A stretch of 64,000 nucleotides of DNA, taken from assembly GCA_014651175.1 (NCBI GenBank), contig BMWJ01000007.1, positions 248,001 to 312,000 on the forward strand, given 5' to 3'. Numbering within the stretch: position 1 is the first letter of the stretch; each line of letters starts with the position of its first letter. Made by a program: the position numbers and the translations under genes. Source of the DNA: Streptomyces clavifer. Its GTDB lineage: Bacteria; Actinomycetota; Actinomycetes; Streptomycetales; Streptomycetaceae. Below are positions 38,001-44,835 of this stretch, in pieces. Under the pieces are notes generated by a model, which was not told the DNA's origin, made no database searches, and saw only the letters and a program-made list of their open reading frames with translations.

Positions 38001-38475
38001 TGGTGCCGGTTGCGGTGTGGGCGGCCAGCGAGGTGAAGCCCAGGTCGGCGAACTGCAGGATCTTGTAGTCCAGGGTGAACGCCCCGACGTATACGCCGAC
38101 GTTGCCGCCTGCGAGATCCGCGGGCCGCTGGCCGCCGTCCTCCAGGGCTTCCCAGGCCACTTCGAGCAGTTTGCGCTGCTGTGGGTCCATGTGGTCGGCC
38201 TCGCGGGGGCTGATACCGAAGAACGCGGGGTCGAACTCATCGAAGCCGTCGATGTATCCGCCGCGGCTCCCGACGAGGCGTCCTGGTTTGTCGCGGTACC
38301 GGCTGCCGAGCGTCCCCACGTTGTACCGGTCGGGTGGGGTGGGCGTGATGCAGTCCTTGCCCACCACCAGGTTCCGCCAGAACGTGCGATGGTCCGGGGC
38401 GCCGCCGGGGAGACGGCAGCCCATCCCGACGATCGCCACCTTGGCCCGTAACGCCCGGTTGTTCGCATCGGACAT
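29008..38475 (-). CDS. ftdB: Iterative hybrid PKS-NRPS for polycyclic tetramate macrolactam (FtdB-like)
   Basis: A 3155-residue megasynthase with order KS-AT-DH-KR-ACP-C-A-PCP-TE, exactly that of PTM synthases. KS: DTACSSS (C184), EAHGTS (H319), NIGHAES (H359). AT: VGHSTGE (S638). DH: HRIQDTVVFP from H936 and HPVLLDACF near 1096-1104. KR: VTGAFGALG (about 1477-1485), S1622, Y1635. ACP: LGLDSLL (S1796). C: HHIISDAIS (1989-1997). A: TTSGSTGRPK (about 2477-2486). PCP: LGGSS (S2880). TE: LLGYSLGG (S3000). One module iteratively builds two polyene chains, joins them to ornithine and releases a tetramate. Substrates are transferred from characterised homologues. ATG 38475 is the first start with family similarity. 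Confidence 0.95.
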   Translation of the reverse strand: MSDANNRALRAKVAIVGMGCRLPGGAPDHRTFWRNLVVGKDCITPTPPDRYNVGTLGSRYRDKPGRLVGSRGGYIDGFDEFDPAFFGISPREADHMDPQQRKLLEVAWEALEDGGQRPADLAGGNVGVYVGAFTLDYKILQFADLGFTSLAAHTATGTMMTMVSNRISYCFDFRGPSLSVDTACSSSLVAVHLACQALNNGESDLALAGGTLLHMAPQYTIAETKGGFLSPEGRSRTFDAAADGYVRAEGVGLVALKRLDDAVRDGDRIHAVILGSGVNQDGHTNGITVPNPDAQVDLIRRVCAEAGITPGDLQYMEAHGTSTPVGDPIEANALARALAIGRAPGARAYVGSVKTNIGHAESAAGIAGLIKTVLSLKHRTIPPHINLENLNPAIDPATLPYEIPTRLTDWPDHEGPARAGVNSFGFGGTNAHVVLEEAPPTPNETHPAPPAQRSWSLLPLSARNPDALKEMAAGIRGELAGDNGPAVLLDDLGHTLAHRRQHLPERLSVVYSTRASLDDALAAHERGEPHPRVVHARARETADRKLAWVFTGMGPQWWGMGRQLLERETVFRDAVAACDRAMREFADWSLIEEMTADESVSRMSETWLAQPANFAVQVALAALWRHHGVHPDAVVGHSTGEIAAFHTAGIYSLRDAARIVVHRSRLQQTLAGTGTMLAVSLSEDEAERRVRPYNDRVSVAAVNSPTAITLAGDEEALNLLAEELRAEQQFARFLTVEVPYHSIGMEHIKGELLDALAPLSPRPAQIPLYLTGVEGTAQGGELDAGYWWKNVRDRVRFRSAVDRMVYDGHHVFLEVGPHPVLGHAIRECLDTTGVSGLTLPSIRRREDESERFAASLGSLHTLGVPVDWKLLQPAGRPVTLPRHPFRRDRHWTEPRPVAQVRLGHRDHALLGRRTDATEPTWQTRLDIEDLPYLADHRIQDTVVFPAAGYVEMAAQAVLGLTGGTTAVLADIELRRALFLPDGKDRTVEVSLSLENATFTIVSPTGDDEERAVHASGIVRTGQRRRTTPPLDAPTIRARSLRHLDGPDCYTALAALGYHYGPSFQAVEEVWIGAGEVLARIRPPRAIGDDAAGHQLHPVLLDACFQTLLTPLILDGSARDAGIRLPLSLDEVALEPIGDQPFWAHATLLPGDADTTLGNIALYADSGTPLGRVEGFRAADVEKAATAVARTTIDSWLAEPVWTDCPPLPVRDTVTGQGAAAPDTVRDEPPGTDGVQRPAPPDGPAKAARDHGWLVLADTRGVADAFAALAAARGERCRLVRRGLAYAASADGSTYTLDPASDLDLRRLFADLDRDGGPFLGTVLHLWNLDAPALAECDRAALRDHTGAGAYSLVVLARLLSARDGEGRLHIVTRGAQPALPGEGPEPFGAPAWGIGRVLRHQELIGHAGKIVDLDPRRQPGPEGNRADAEALLAEALSDDEEEIALRDGGRRTSRLRPAEALTRPLPLRLRTDGSYLVTGAFGALGRLLCRTLVRRGARRLVLVGRTPVPPREKWAGTDPATATGRAVRLLRELEALGAQPVLATLDITEEDALADWLDVDRRSGAPPIRGVFHLAGQVRDRLVADLDRNAFDAVHDPKTVGAHLLHRHLRGEPLEHFVLFASIASLLTTAGQTNYAAGNAFLDSLAHHRRAQGLPALSLDWGPWATGMIEELGLVDHYLHSRGMSSLSPDAGMAVLERVIGQEHAQLVVATVVDWPVFLAWYPSPPPLVADLAAAAAPPRDAASGNGFLDTFRAADPQTRRTLVAERFTELSATVLRTGTDRIDPTTGLGELGLDSLLAMELRARIHAELGVALPVVALLSGTPAGELAAQLHDGLSALTSAEGPDRAAGAVELHRDERSYPLTHNQKALWFLKHLNPDGYAYNIGGAVEVNVALEPDLMFEAVRRLITRHPALRTNFFLEDGQAVQRVCEDGPSDLALFDVQGEDWESIHATIVQEYRKPYDLAQDPLVRFRLFKRGPDRWIIMKAVHHIISDAISTFTFIEELLTVYEALRRNQEPRLPPIEARYLDFLNQQNAFLAGPEAAGMLDYWRSHLPAVVPLLDLPVDKPRPAVQTHNGASEFFVLDATLSARVHGLARAHGVTPFMVLLSAYYLLLHRYSGQEHIVVGSPVTGRTRQDLASVYGYFVNPLPLHADLSGDPTVAELLQQVRRTVLGGLDNQEYPFVLLVEELGLQHDPSRSAVFQAMFILLTHKVATEQYGYRLDYIELPEEEGQFDLTLSAYEDEAEGRFHCVFKYNTDLFLPETMRRMAAHYTRLLDRMTRAPGEQRTSRLEMLGDRERERLLEEWSRPALPPAGPDEQEPFTSVQALIGRVAAVQPAAVAVTTPSPRGEAHRLTYAELDQRADDAAARLRTLGVGEGSVVVLSLEKSAELVIALLAVLKAGAAYLPLRPDHPADRLAHLVSTTGAELVVVADDAVPERTGALTVPTLTLAALARTAPHPDGPASEAGPESSAYVITTSGSTGRPKAVRVSHRNLASAYAAWRQEYRLETDVRVHLQMAEPSFDVFTGDLVRALCSGGALVLADRDLLFDTTRLYRTMRQERVDCVEFVPAVVRGLMDHCVREGLRLDFLRLLVVGSDVWSVGEYRRLAELCGPGTRLVNSYGLTEATIDSAYFEGPVDDLEPGAMVPIGRPLPNSTLHVLDTHGEPVPPGVPGELWIGGRGVALGYAGDPEQTDERFVTRILGRDADARPERLYRTGDIARWDARGRAHLLGRTDGQVKLRGHRIEIGEIEAHLAQWPPLARAVVTVRTDAGGDTALCAYCVTAPGAALDVRSLRRHLTRSLPSYMIPSYFVELPALPLTANGKVDTAALPTPRAEAGDRPHEEPATLYEISVARHWKALLGCDQVGLEDDFFELGGSSTKLIELLHHLRTEFGVGVPVSRLYQVTTLHGMAATVEDVLHGTSAEELPFLTFNAGQHPALFCFPPAGGHGLVYRGLAAHLPDHTVIGFNYLPGDDKTARYADLIETAQPEGPCLLLGYSLGGNLAFETARELERRGRRVDHVVILDSRRILLAYEPDASGIAAFESELAEHLRKHTGSEAVTQETLAHAAEYLAFCGRTPNTGTVTATVSVITDEDKAALYAAGELGTWHGSSTAATTVLRGSGTHADMLDAKHLPRNAELVRSVLTGDAAHGG

Positions 38476-38517
38476 GTCGAACTCCTCAAGTCGTGGTGGA
38501 GCGGCAGGGTGCGGCGG

Positions 38518-39459
38518 TCACTCCGGTCGGGGGCCCGGCGCGGGTCGGCGCCGCCAGGGGTGCAGGAAGGCGGCGAAGATCTCGCCGGTGCCGGGGAAGG
38601 CGGCGGGGTCATGGAGGCCGACGGCGGCGGGTTCGCGGCCGGGGCGCCAGGTGAAGGTGCCGAGGAGGTGGTCCCAGCACGACAGGTCGGAACCGTAGTG
38701 GCCGGCTTCGGCCAGATCGGTGCTGTGGTGCAGTCGGTGCTGCTCGGGGCTGGCCAGCAGGTGGTTGAGCGGTCCGATGCGGACGTCGATGTTCGCGTGG
38801 ACGAAGTAGCCCTGGGCGGCGACGAAGAGTCCGACCACCAGCACGGCCGGCCGGGAGAATCCGACGAGGGCCAGGGCCAGCTGGACAAGGCCTTGCGCCA
38901 GGACGATGTCCAGCACGTGGTTGACTCCGTTGTTGGCGACGTTGACCTTCTCCGGCACGTGGTGGATCCCGTGCAGCCGCCAGAGCAAGGGGCTGCGGTG
39001 GCCAAGCCGGTGCACCAGATAGCTGGCGAGCGATCCGGTGAGGAGCGCGCCCGGGATCTCGATCCCCAGGTGGTAGGTCGGCTCCGCCGGCGAGATGAGG
39101 CCGACGGCCAGCGCGACAAGCAGTTGGGCCAGTCCGCTTCCGGCCATGGTGAGCAGGAAGTAGATGCCGTAGAAGCACCATTCTCTCTTTTCGGGGTGCC
39201 ACTTCCGGTCGTAAGGAATCAGCCGTTCCAGAAGGACGAGATAGGCGATGACCCCGAGCAGGAAAAGCGGGCTGACCCATGCCGGATCCCACTTCTGCCG
39301 CACTGCGAACGCCCCGACGAGAATGACCGCGAGGAGGAGAGCAGGATAGGCGGCCATACCGAGAAACCGGGCCGCGACTTTACCGACCAGTCTCTTTCGG
39401 GCAACCGAATAGTCGGATGAATAGATTTCACCATCAACGGCGCGCCCACACTCGTCCAT
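38518..39459 (-). CDS. ftdA: PTM-cluster fatty acid hydroxylase/sterol desaturase family enzyme (FtdA-like)
   Basis: A 313-residue integral-membrane di-iron hydroxylase. The histidine clusters HRLGH, HGIHH and HRLHHS, plus several hydrophobic segments (for example AYPALLLAVILVGAFAV and GLVQLALALVGFS), define the fatty-acid-hydroxylase superfamily. In PTM pathways this enzyme hydroxylates the carbon beside the ornithine-derived amide (C-25 or equivalent). ATG 39459 gives a product beginning MDECGRAVDGE; an ATG at 39510 would add 17 residues and is less likely. It is the first gene of the six-gene operon, separated by 42 bases from the PKS-NRPS. Confidence 0.9.
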   Translation of the reverse strand: MDECGRAVDGEIYSSDYSVARKRLVGKVAARFLGMAAYPALLLAVILVGAFAVRQKWDPAWVSPLFLLGVIAYLVLLERLIPYDRKWHPEKREWCFYGIYFLLTMAGSGLAQLLVALAVGLISPAEPTYHLGIEIPGALLTGSLASYLVHRLGHRSPLLWRLHGIHHVPEKVNVANNGVNHVLDIVLAQGLVQLALALVGFSRPAVLVVGLFVAAQGYFVHANIDVRIGPLNHLLASPEQHRLHHSTDLAEAGHYGSDLSCWDHLLGTFTWRPGREPAAVGLHDPAAFPGTGEIFAAFLHPWRRRPAPGPRPE

Positions 39460-40169
39460 CCGTGACCCCCACAGGAGACGGCAACCGGGAGAAGGATCAA
39501 TGCATCGCATCAGAGCAGGTCAGAGCAGCCTTGAGCACATCGGCGAACCCGGGGACAGTCCCGGCCCTGCGTTGACGGATTTCAGACACCCGGGCCCGAA
39601 AGAATTCGGCCGTGGCGTGAACTGAAGCCCCCGACCTCTTCAGCCCAGATGATACATTTCCCGGCCTCACGACTTTAATCATGTCCGACTCACAGAAATC
39701 TTACGGCCTTATTGGCCATGGAAGGTAATGCGAGAGCAGTCGCACAGCCGAGGCGCGTTCATTTGTGCGAGCAATTACTTTGCAGGATCATCGTGATGCC
39801 CGAAGCACGGCGCATTTCGATGCTCCGTTCACGTTCCCCACGCCTGGGCGCGCGTCTGAGGGGAGAGCGATGCGCCCGCGCGAAAGGCGCACCCCCCGGG
39901 AGGGCCGGGATGCCTCACGGGCAGCCGAGACGGGAACCTGGCTGTTGTGCGGAGAGGCAGGGAAAGACCCACTGTCTGATCGATGCCGTGCAGCGGGCAG
40001 CCGCAGAAGGGTCCGGCCCCGCGCTCGCCCCCGTGCTCGGGCAGGAACTGGGCGGACTCAACGCACTGCAAGACGCCGCTCGCCGGAGCGGGGCAGTGCC
40101 TTGGCGGCCGTTTGCCGGGCTGCAGCGCGAACATCGGTCCGAGGTCGTCGATGATGCGGTCCATCGCCG
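39460..40169. other. Upstream region of the PTM operon
   Basis: About 700 bases without a supported gene. It must contain the ftdA promoter. AT-rich DNA near 39640-39720, with a TATCAT-like element on the minus strand, is the most promoter-like stretch, but I cannot assign boxes with confidence. Short open frames here lack homology and ribosome sites. Confidence 0.4.
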
Positions 40170-40340
40170 ACTGTTCAGCGCGGTGGCCCGGAGCATCGAG
40201 GTGACGCGCTTCTGGTTGCCGTAGGTGGAGACCGTCACCCGGCCCTTGGGGTGGTGATCTCCGCCGGGCGGTTCGAGGAGTCGTAGCCGAAGAGCGTGTA
40301 CTTGCCCTCAGTGTCCGTCGTCTTCGCCAGGTCGCCGGCC
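40170..40340 (-). pseudogene. Rhs/YD-repeat protein remnant
   Basis: Two frames together read as Rhs repeats: DLAKTTDTEGKYTLFGYDSS with NRPAEITTP (40250-40338), then RVTVSTYGNQKRVTSMLRA (from about 40237 down). The switch lies at a G-run near 40236, where one base appears missing. The rest of the Rhs protein and any toxin tip are absent, so this is a relic of a polymorphic-toxin-like gene. Confidence 0.6.
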
Positions 40341-40478
40341 GGGTGCCGCCCGTTCCTTCTGCCGTGGGGACCTCCGACTCCGCGGTGAGCGGCTGCTGCT
40401 CGAACCGGCCTGAGGCCGCGTCGCGGGGGCGGCCCGGGGGCCCTGCCCACGCCACGTCCCCTTGGTTAGGGTGCGACC

Positions 40479-41018
40479 ATGGCCACCGCCCGCGCCCATG
40501 AACCCGTCCCGTTGGACCCCAAGGGTCCGGTGATCACAGCAATCGCGTCCACCGTGGGCGCGGCCCTGTTTCTGGGCGCGGGAGGGGCCTGTGCCTATGT
40601 CACCGTACGCACCGTCGCCGACCTCGACGAGACCGGCAGTGAGTGGGTGTGGGTCGGCGTCGGCCTCGCCCTGGCCGCGGCGTTCACTGCCTGCGTCGGG
40701 TTGTCCACCATCCTCTTCGCCCGCGCGGAACGGCAGGCCACGCTCCAGCTCGCCGCCCTCGGCGTCGACGCGAGCGCCCTCGTTCTGGCGGTCGCCTCCG
40801 CCCCGCCGACCAACGACGACTACTACCAGGTCCGGCTCCTGATGCGCATCAGCGGATCCGGTTTCGAACCCTTCGAGTGCGACACCGAAGTCCTGAGGTA
40901 CCGGTTCGGCAGCGCCACGCAGGGGACGGTGCTGCCGGCCCGGGTCAATCCGGTCACGCGCGCGTTCACCATCGAACGACCGCCTGCGCCCCCGGCCCCC
41001 GTAGCTGAAGGCGCATAG
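40479..41018 (+). CDS. Small two-TM membrane protein, unknown function
   Basis: A 179-residue protein with two hydrophobic segments, AIASTVGAALFLGAGGACAY (about residues 21-40) and VGVGLALAAAFTACVGLSTIL (about 59-79), followed by a soluble C-terminal half that looks beta-rich (YYQVRLLMRISGSGFEPFE, VLRYRFGSATQGTVLPARV). This resembles the DUF3592-like small membrane proteins with an extracytoplasmic or cytosolic sandwich domain, but I cannot assign a family. It has a proline-rich tail. The gene stands alone on the plus strand with a weak ribosome site. Confidence 0.65.
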   Translation: MATARAHEPVPLDPKGPVITAIASTVGAALFLGAGGACAYVTVRTVADLDETGSEWVWVGVGLALAAAFTACVGLSTILFARAERQATLQLAALGVDASALVLAVASAPPTNDDYYQVRLLMRISGSGFEPFECDTEVLRYRFGSATQGTVLPARVNPVTRAFTIERPPAPPAPVAEGA

Positions 41019-41182
41019 CGAGGACGCGCCTCGTTCGACCCGCACCGTCCTGACGGAGATACCCGGCTTGTCGCGATCCCCTGCGACGAGAACTCGTCCA
41101 CGTGCAGATCGAGAACGGTGCGCTGACGGGGCGGCAGCTCCCCCGGCGCCCCGCGTACTTCACGGGTCTCGACGCTGAGCTG

Positions 41183-41226
41183 CGGGTCGGGACGGGGGCG
41201 GGGGGGCCGGGGGGGGGCCGGGGGGG
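41183..41226. repeat. Poly-G tract region
   Basis: A 44-base stretch holds runs of 5, 7, 9 and 7 consecutive G on the plus strand, broken by CC or C. It has clear G-quadruplex potential and lies in the 430-base gap between a membrane protein gene and the FAD-protein gene. No gene is supported in that gap. Confidence 0.7.
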
Positions 41227-41447
41227 ACATCCCCGCTGCGCTTGAGCCAACGCGGAGTTGACACGAACCGGTCCAGCACCCTCGAACCCGGCGCTGGACC
41301 GGCAAACGTCCCCATACGAAAGGCGGGTGGCCCGATATAGTACTTCACCCGGGAAGCACCTCGCGCCATGTCAGGAACCAGGACCTCGACACGTCTCGTT
41401 CTTGCTGGCCAAGGCACTTTCTTCTCTTCTGCCCGACAGCCCGCTTC

Positions 41448-43394
41448 GTGAAAGCCCGAGGCTGGTGTGAGTCGGCAGAGCCGCAGTCCCATCCTCTTCA
41501 GGGAGGTTCTACCATACTTCGCACAAGTTTATGCCCAAGAGTGCTCATTGTCGGATCGGGCCTGGCCGGCGCCGCCACCGCTATGCGGTTGCTCCGTTTC
41601 GCGCGCAGCCCCCTGGAAATCGTTCTGCTCGAGCGGCGTTCCGACTACCGGTGCGCAGGTGTCGCCTACCACCGCGACGGCAACCCCTGGGGTCATGCGT
41701 TCAACATCCAGGCGGGTCGGATGTCGGCCTTCCGTGAGGACGTCCACGACTTCATCCGCTGGGCCAACTCCGAGGCGGACCGCGAGGACTGGCCTGCCCC
41801 CTGGGCCGGGACGACGTTCACCGAGGGGGGACCGGCGCCCCGGCGGATCTTCCAGAACTATCTGATCGACCGGCTGGCCGAGGCCAGGCGGGAAGCCTGC
41901 CCCGGCGTCGTGCTCGTCGAGGCGGACGGCGAGGCCGTCGACATGGAAGTCCGTTCGAGCGGCGTCGATGTGACGGTACGGCACTTCTCCCTGAACAGTG
42001 CGGACAAGGGTTCCCGAGGCGGGCAGAGCCGGGAGGCGACGGTGCTCTTCGCGGACCGCGTCGTCCTCGCGACCGGCCTGGAGCTCAGGGAGCCGCCGTA
42101 CGCCGCGGAAGTGCTCGATCACGAGTCCTTCGTGCGCAACCCGTACTCCGAAGCCGGCGTCCGGAAACTGATGACGCTCCCGCCCGGGGCGACCGTCGCG
42201 ATCGTCGGATCCGTGCTGAGCGCGTACGACTCGGCGGGCCTGCTGCTGCGCCAGGGCCACACGGGGAAGATCCATTTGGTCTCCAGGACCGGGACGGTGT
42301 TCCGTACGTACCCCGCCGACCATGAACACGAGGTGGTGCGGCTGCCCTGTCCGAAGACACTGCTGGAGCCGTACCTCGATCGTCAGGAGTTCCTGGCCCG
42401 GGTCCGAAGCGCGTGGGAGGCCGCGTGCTCGACCGTCGTCCGCGAGCACCCCGGCATCCATCCGACCGTGGTCGCGGAGCGGGTGGCCAAGGCGTGGGAG
42501 CCGCATCTACCGAAGGCCATCGAGCTGATTCCCTCCGCGGAACTGCGGTGGCTGCTCGACGAGTTCGGTACCGCGATCGCCGCCTTCCGGGTGGGTGCGG
42601 TGGAGTACACGATGGAGGTGATCGAGCGCGCTATGCACCCGGCGGACGGGACGGTGCAACTGGTGGTCGGCAAGGTGGCCGGGATCAAGCCGACGGAGTC
42701 CGGGGGGCTGACCGTCTCCGTCGACGCCGGGAACGGGACGCGGTCCATCGAGACCGACCTGGTGATTTCCCACTTCAGCAGGGAGTCGGACTACGGCAGG
42801 GTCGGACAGCCGCTGTGGAAGAACCTCCTGCGCCGGGGCATGGCGGTCCCTCACGGGCGCACCGGGCGCGGTCTGGAGGTCGACGGACGGGGGGCGCTGC
42901 TCGGCCCCGGCGGGGAGGCGGTCGGCCCTCTCTTCGCGGTTGGTGTGCTGAGAGAAGGCGACGAGATCGTCCGGAACGGCCGGACCGGTGCGTTCACCTT
43001 CAACCTCGCGGCCATCAAGAACCACTCGATCGCGGTTGCCGCGCATGTCATCGAGACGCTGGAACCGGGTGGAGACGCTTTGGCCGAGAGCTTGGCCGAA
43101 TACTATGCCCGTTCCAGCAATATCAAGGAAGTGGAGCGGGTCGAATTCGAGGAAGCTGTGACTCTGGAAGTGAGGAGGATGGCTACACGTACCCGAAGTG
43201 ACCGGGAAATCAAGGATTCCCGTTTGGATTCCTGCATTCGGGCCGCGGGAGAACTGCCGAACCTTTCGATGGACACGTCCCGGCGCGACCGTCTGATGAG
43301 GGCTGTCGTCAACCGGGCAGCCGTTGAACGGCTCACCGACATCTCAGTTACGCCGAAGCAACTGCGCAGACAACTCGGGATAGCGAACTCCTAG
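41448..43394 (+). CDS. FAD/NAD(P)-binding protein (NAD_binding_9-like)
   Basis: A flavoprotein of about 600-648 residues. PRVLIVGSGLAGAATAMRLL is the FAD Rossmann motif; a second dinucleotide motif, VAIVGSVLSAYDSAGLLL, follows about 215 residues later, and HAFNIQAGRMSAF and FVRNPYS are typical of the FAD-NAD(P)-binding family of uncharacterised oxidoreductases. The start is unclear: GTG 41448 has no ribosome site; GGGAGG at 41500-41505 is ideally spaced from an ATA at 41514; the next in-frame GTG is 41541, immediately before the Rossmann strand. The C-terminal 100 residues are charged and helical. It is followed 15 bases later by a PEP-utilising-enzyme relative, so they are likely one operon. 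Substrate unknown. Confidence 0.8.
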   Translation: MKARGWCESAEPQSHPLQGGSTILRTSLCPRVLIVGSGLAGAATAMRLLRFARSPLEIVLLERRSDYRCAGVAYHRDGNPWGHAFNIQAGRMSAFREDVHDFIRWANSEADREDWPAPWAGTTFTEGGPAPRRIFQNYLIDRLAEARREACPGVVLVEADGEAVDMEVRSSGVDVTVRHFSLNSADKGSRGGQSREATVLFADRVVLATGLELREPPYAAEVLDHESFVRNPYSEAGVRKLMTLPPGATVAIVGSVLSAYDSAGLLLRQGHTGKIHLVSRTGTVFRTYPADHEHEVVRLPCPKTLLEPYLDRQEFLARVRSAWEAACSTVVREHPGIHPTVVAERVAKAWEPHLPKAIELIPSAELRWLLDEFGTAIAAFRVGAVEYTMEVIERAMHPADGTVQLVVGKVAGIKPTESGGLTVSVDAGNGTRSIETDLVISHFSRESDYGRVGQPLWKNLLRRGMAVPHGRTGRGLEVDGRGALLGPGGEAVGPLFAVGVLREGDEIVRNGRTGAFTFNLAAIKNHSIAVAAHVIETLEPGGDALAESLAEYYARSSNIKEVERVEFEEAVTLEVRRMATRTRSDREIKDSRLDSCIRAAGELPNLSMDTSRRDRLMRAVVNRAAVERLTDISVTPKQLRRQLGIANS

Positions 43395-43409
43395 GACGCG
43401 GAGGACCAG

Positions 43410-44627
43410 TTGAGCGGGCGACGAATTCAAGGGTTCCTGTTGAGTGACGGAACAGAGAAGGTGTTGCGAGGCACTTGTAACCGCACAAGGAGCCCGCTTC
43501 AGGGATCCATCCTCGTCGCCAGTTCCCTCGAAGCGGGCCTCTACGACGCGATGGTGGCCTCACGTGCGGTCGTCTGCGGCGCGGGCGGGCTGACCGGGCA
43601 CATGCAGTCCATCTGCCGTGGCAGGGGTATACCCGTGCTCCGTGTCGACGAGAGCGATCTGGCGGGCGTCACCGGCGAGGTGACACTGCATCTGGAGAGC
43701 CAGTCGATCATCGTCGAGTCCGACACGGTCTCCCGGGCCGCGAGCCCGGAAGCGGGGGAACCGTCACTGGACGACCTGGGCTCGGCCTGCGCGGTCATCG
43801 CGGACCTGCAGGACATCGCCACGATCAACGCGTGCGGTCCGGACGCGAAGCGGGTCGACTCCTTCTTCATCCGGGAGGAGTTCCTCTGCCTGGCGGCGGG
43901 CCTGCGTCCACTCGACTCGATGGGCGGCAGCCCGGCCGACATCACAGCGTACGGGCAGGCCGTCGCGGACCGGCTGTGCGGGTTCGTCGAGGCTCTCCTG
44001 CCCGAGCAGCGGCTCGTCCTGCGGTTGCTCGACCTCCGCTCGGACCACGCTGCCCGGGTGACCGAGCTGGCCCAGGTCGCGGTCGAACCGAACCCCGAGC
44101 TGGGCCTGCACGGCGCCCGCTGGCTGCTGGGGTCGAACGCGTACCGGGACGCGCTGCACGCGGTCCTCGGATCCCTGCGCGAGCGGCTCGGTGACGAGGC
44201 GGGCCGGGTGCACCTCTCGGTTCCCTTCGTCAACGACGCGGAGGAGTTCGCCACGCTGAGCAGGCACCTGGAGCTGCCGGCCGACGTGCCGGTGTCCGCG
44301 TTCATCGAGACTCCCGCGGCGGTGCACGCCACCGCGGCGATCTGTGCCTCGGGGGCCAGCGAGCTGTTCGTCGGCACGAAGGACCTGGTGCAGTTCTACC
44401 TCGCGGCGGACCGGGGCAACCACCTGGTGGCCGGGTCCTATCAGACCCGGCACCCGGCAGTCATCGACGGCATGAGGAGGGTGGTGCAGTCGGCGCGCGC
44501 CACGGGCACCCCGGTGAGGGTGTTCGCGCTGGGGGCGGACCTCGGCCACTACCTGGAGCAGCTGCCGCCCCCGGACGGCTACATGATGTGCACAGCCGAA
44601 CTCCAGCAGGTGATCCTCCGGTCGTAA
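43410..44627 (+). CDS. PEP-utilising enzyme/PtsI-like protein lacking the catalytic cysteine
   Basis: A 405-residue protein resembling the C-terminal two-thirds of enzyme I/PEP synthase. Residues 30-90 match the swivelling phospho-His domain, with GLTGHMQSICRGRGIPVL giving His 64 in place of the TSH histidine. Residues 140-405 match the PEP-binding barrel: LRLLDLRSDHA, NPELGLHGARW, VHLSVPFVNDAEEF, FIETPAAV, GTKDLVQFYLAADRGN. The usual Cys of the final GxCGE motif is replaced (VRVFALGAD), and no ATP-grasp or HPr-binding domain is present. TTG 43410 follows GGAGG by 5 bases. Paired with the FAD gene. Function unknown; classical sugar-PTS activity seems unlikely. Confidence 0.75.
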   Translation: MSGRRIQGFLLSDGTEKVLRGTCNRTRSPLQGSILVASSLEAGLYDAMVASRAVVCGAGGLTGHMQSICRGRGIPVLRVDESDLAGVTGEVTLHLESQSIIVESDTVSRAASPEAGEPSLDDLGSACAVIADLQDIATINACGPDAKRVDSFFIREEFLCLAAGLRPLDSMGGSPADITAYGQAVADRLCGFVEALLPEQRLVLRLLDLRSDHAARVTELAQVAVEPNPELGLHGARWLLGSNAYRDALHAVLGSLRERLGDEAGRVHLSVPFVNDAEEFATLSRHLELPADVPVSAFIETPAAVHATAAICASGASELFVGTKDLVQFYLAADRGNHLVAGSYQTRHPAVIDGMRRVVQSARATGTPVRVFALGADLGHYLEQLPPPDGYMMCTAELQQVILRS

Positions 44628-44835
44628 CCCTGGCAGGGCGAGCGCCCGGTACGGCGGTGGCCGCTGCGGCCGGACCCCACCGGGAGCCGACTACGCGGAC
44701 GGCGGGGTCCGTGCGGCGGCAACTGGTCCGGCGAGGCCGTCGCTTCCTCGCCGGACCGCTCGTCCGGGCCCCGGGCCGCCCGGACGGCTCGCATCCGTTC
44801 GTGTCCGTTTCCCAGGGGCCGGATGCAGGTTCCGC

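Noticed and set aside
34258-38451. A 1397-codon plus-strand open frame opposite the PKS-NRPS gene (and similar long ones at 28918-32031 and 32107-33414)
   Set aside because: They mirror the megasynthase codon structure; long antisense frames are normal in GC-rich DNA. No domain, ribosome site or family similarity.
39497-39682. 61-codon minus-strand frame upstream of the PTM operon
   Set aside because: No family similarity; it lies where the operon promoter is expected and lacks a convincing ribosome site.
39712-40224. 170-codon plus-strand frame
   Set aside because: Opposite the Rhs remnant and without a recognisable domain; judged a chance frame.
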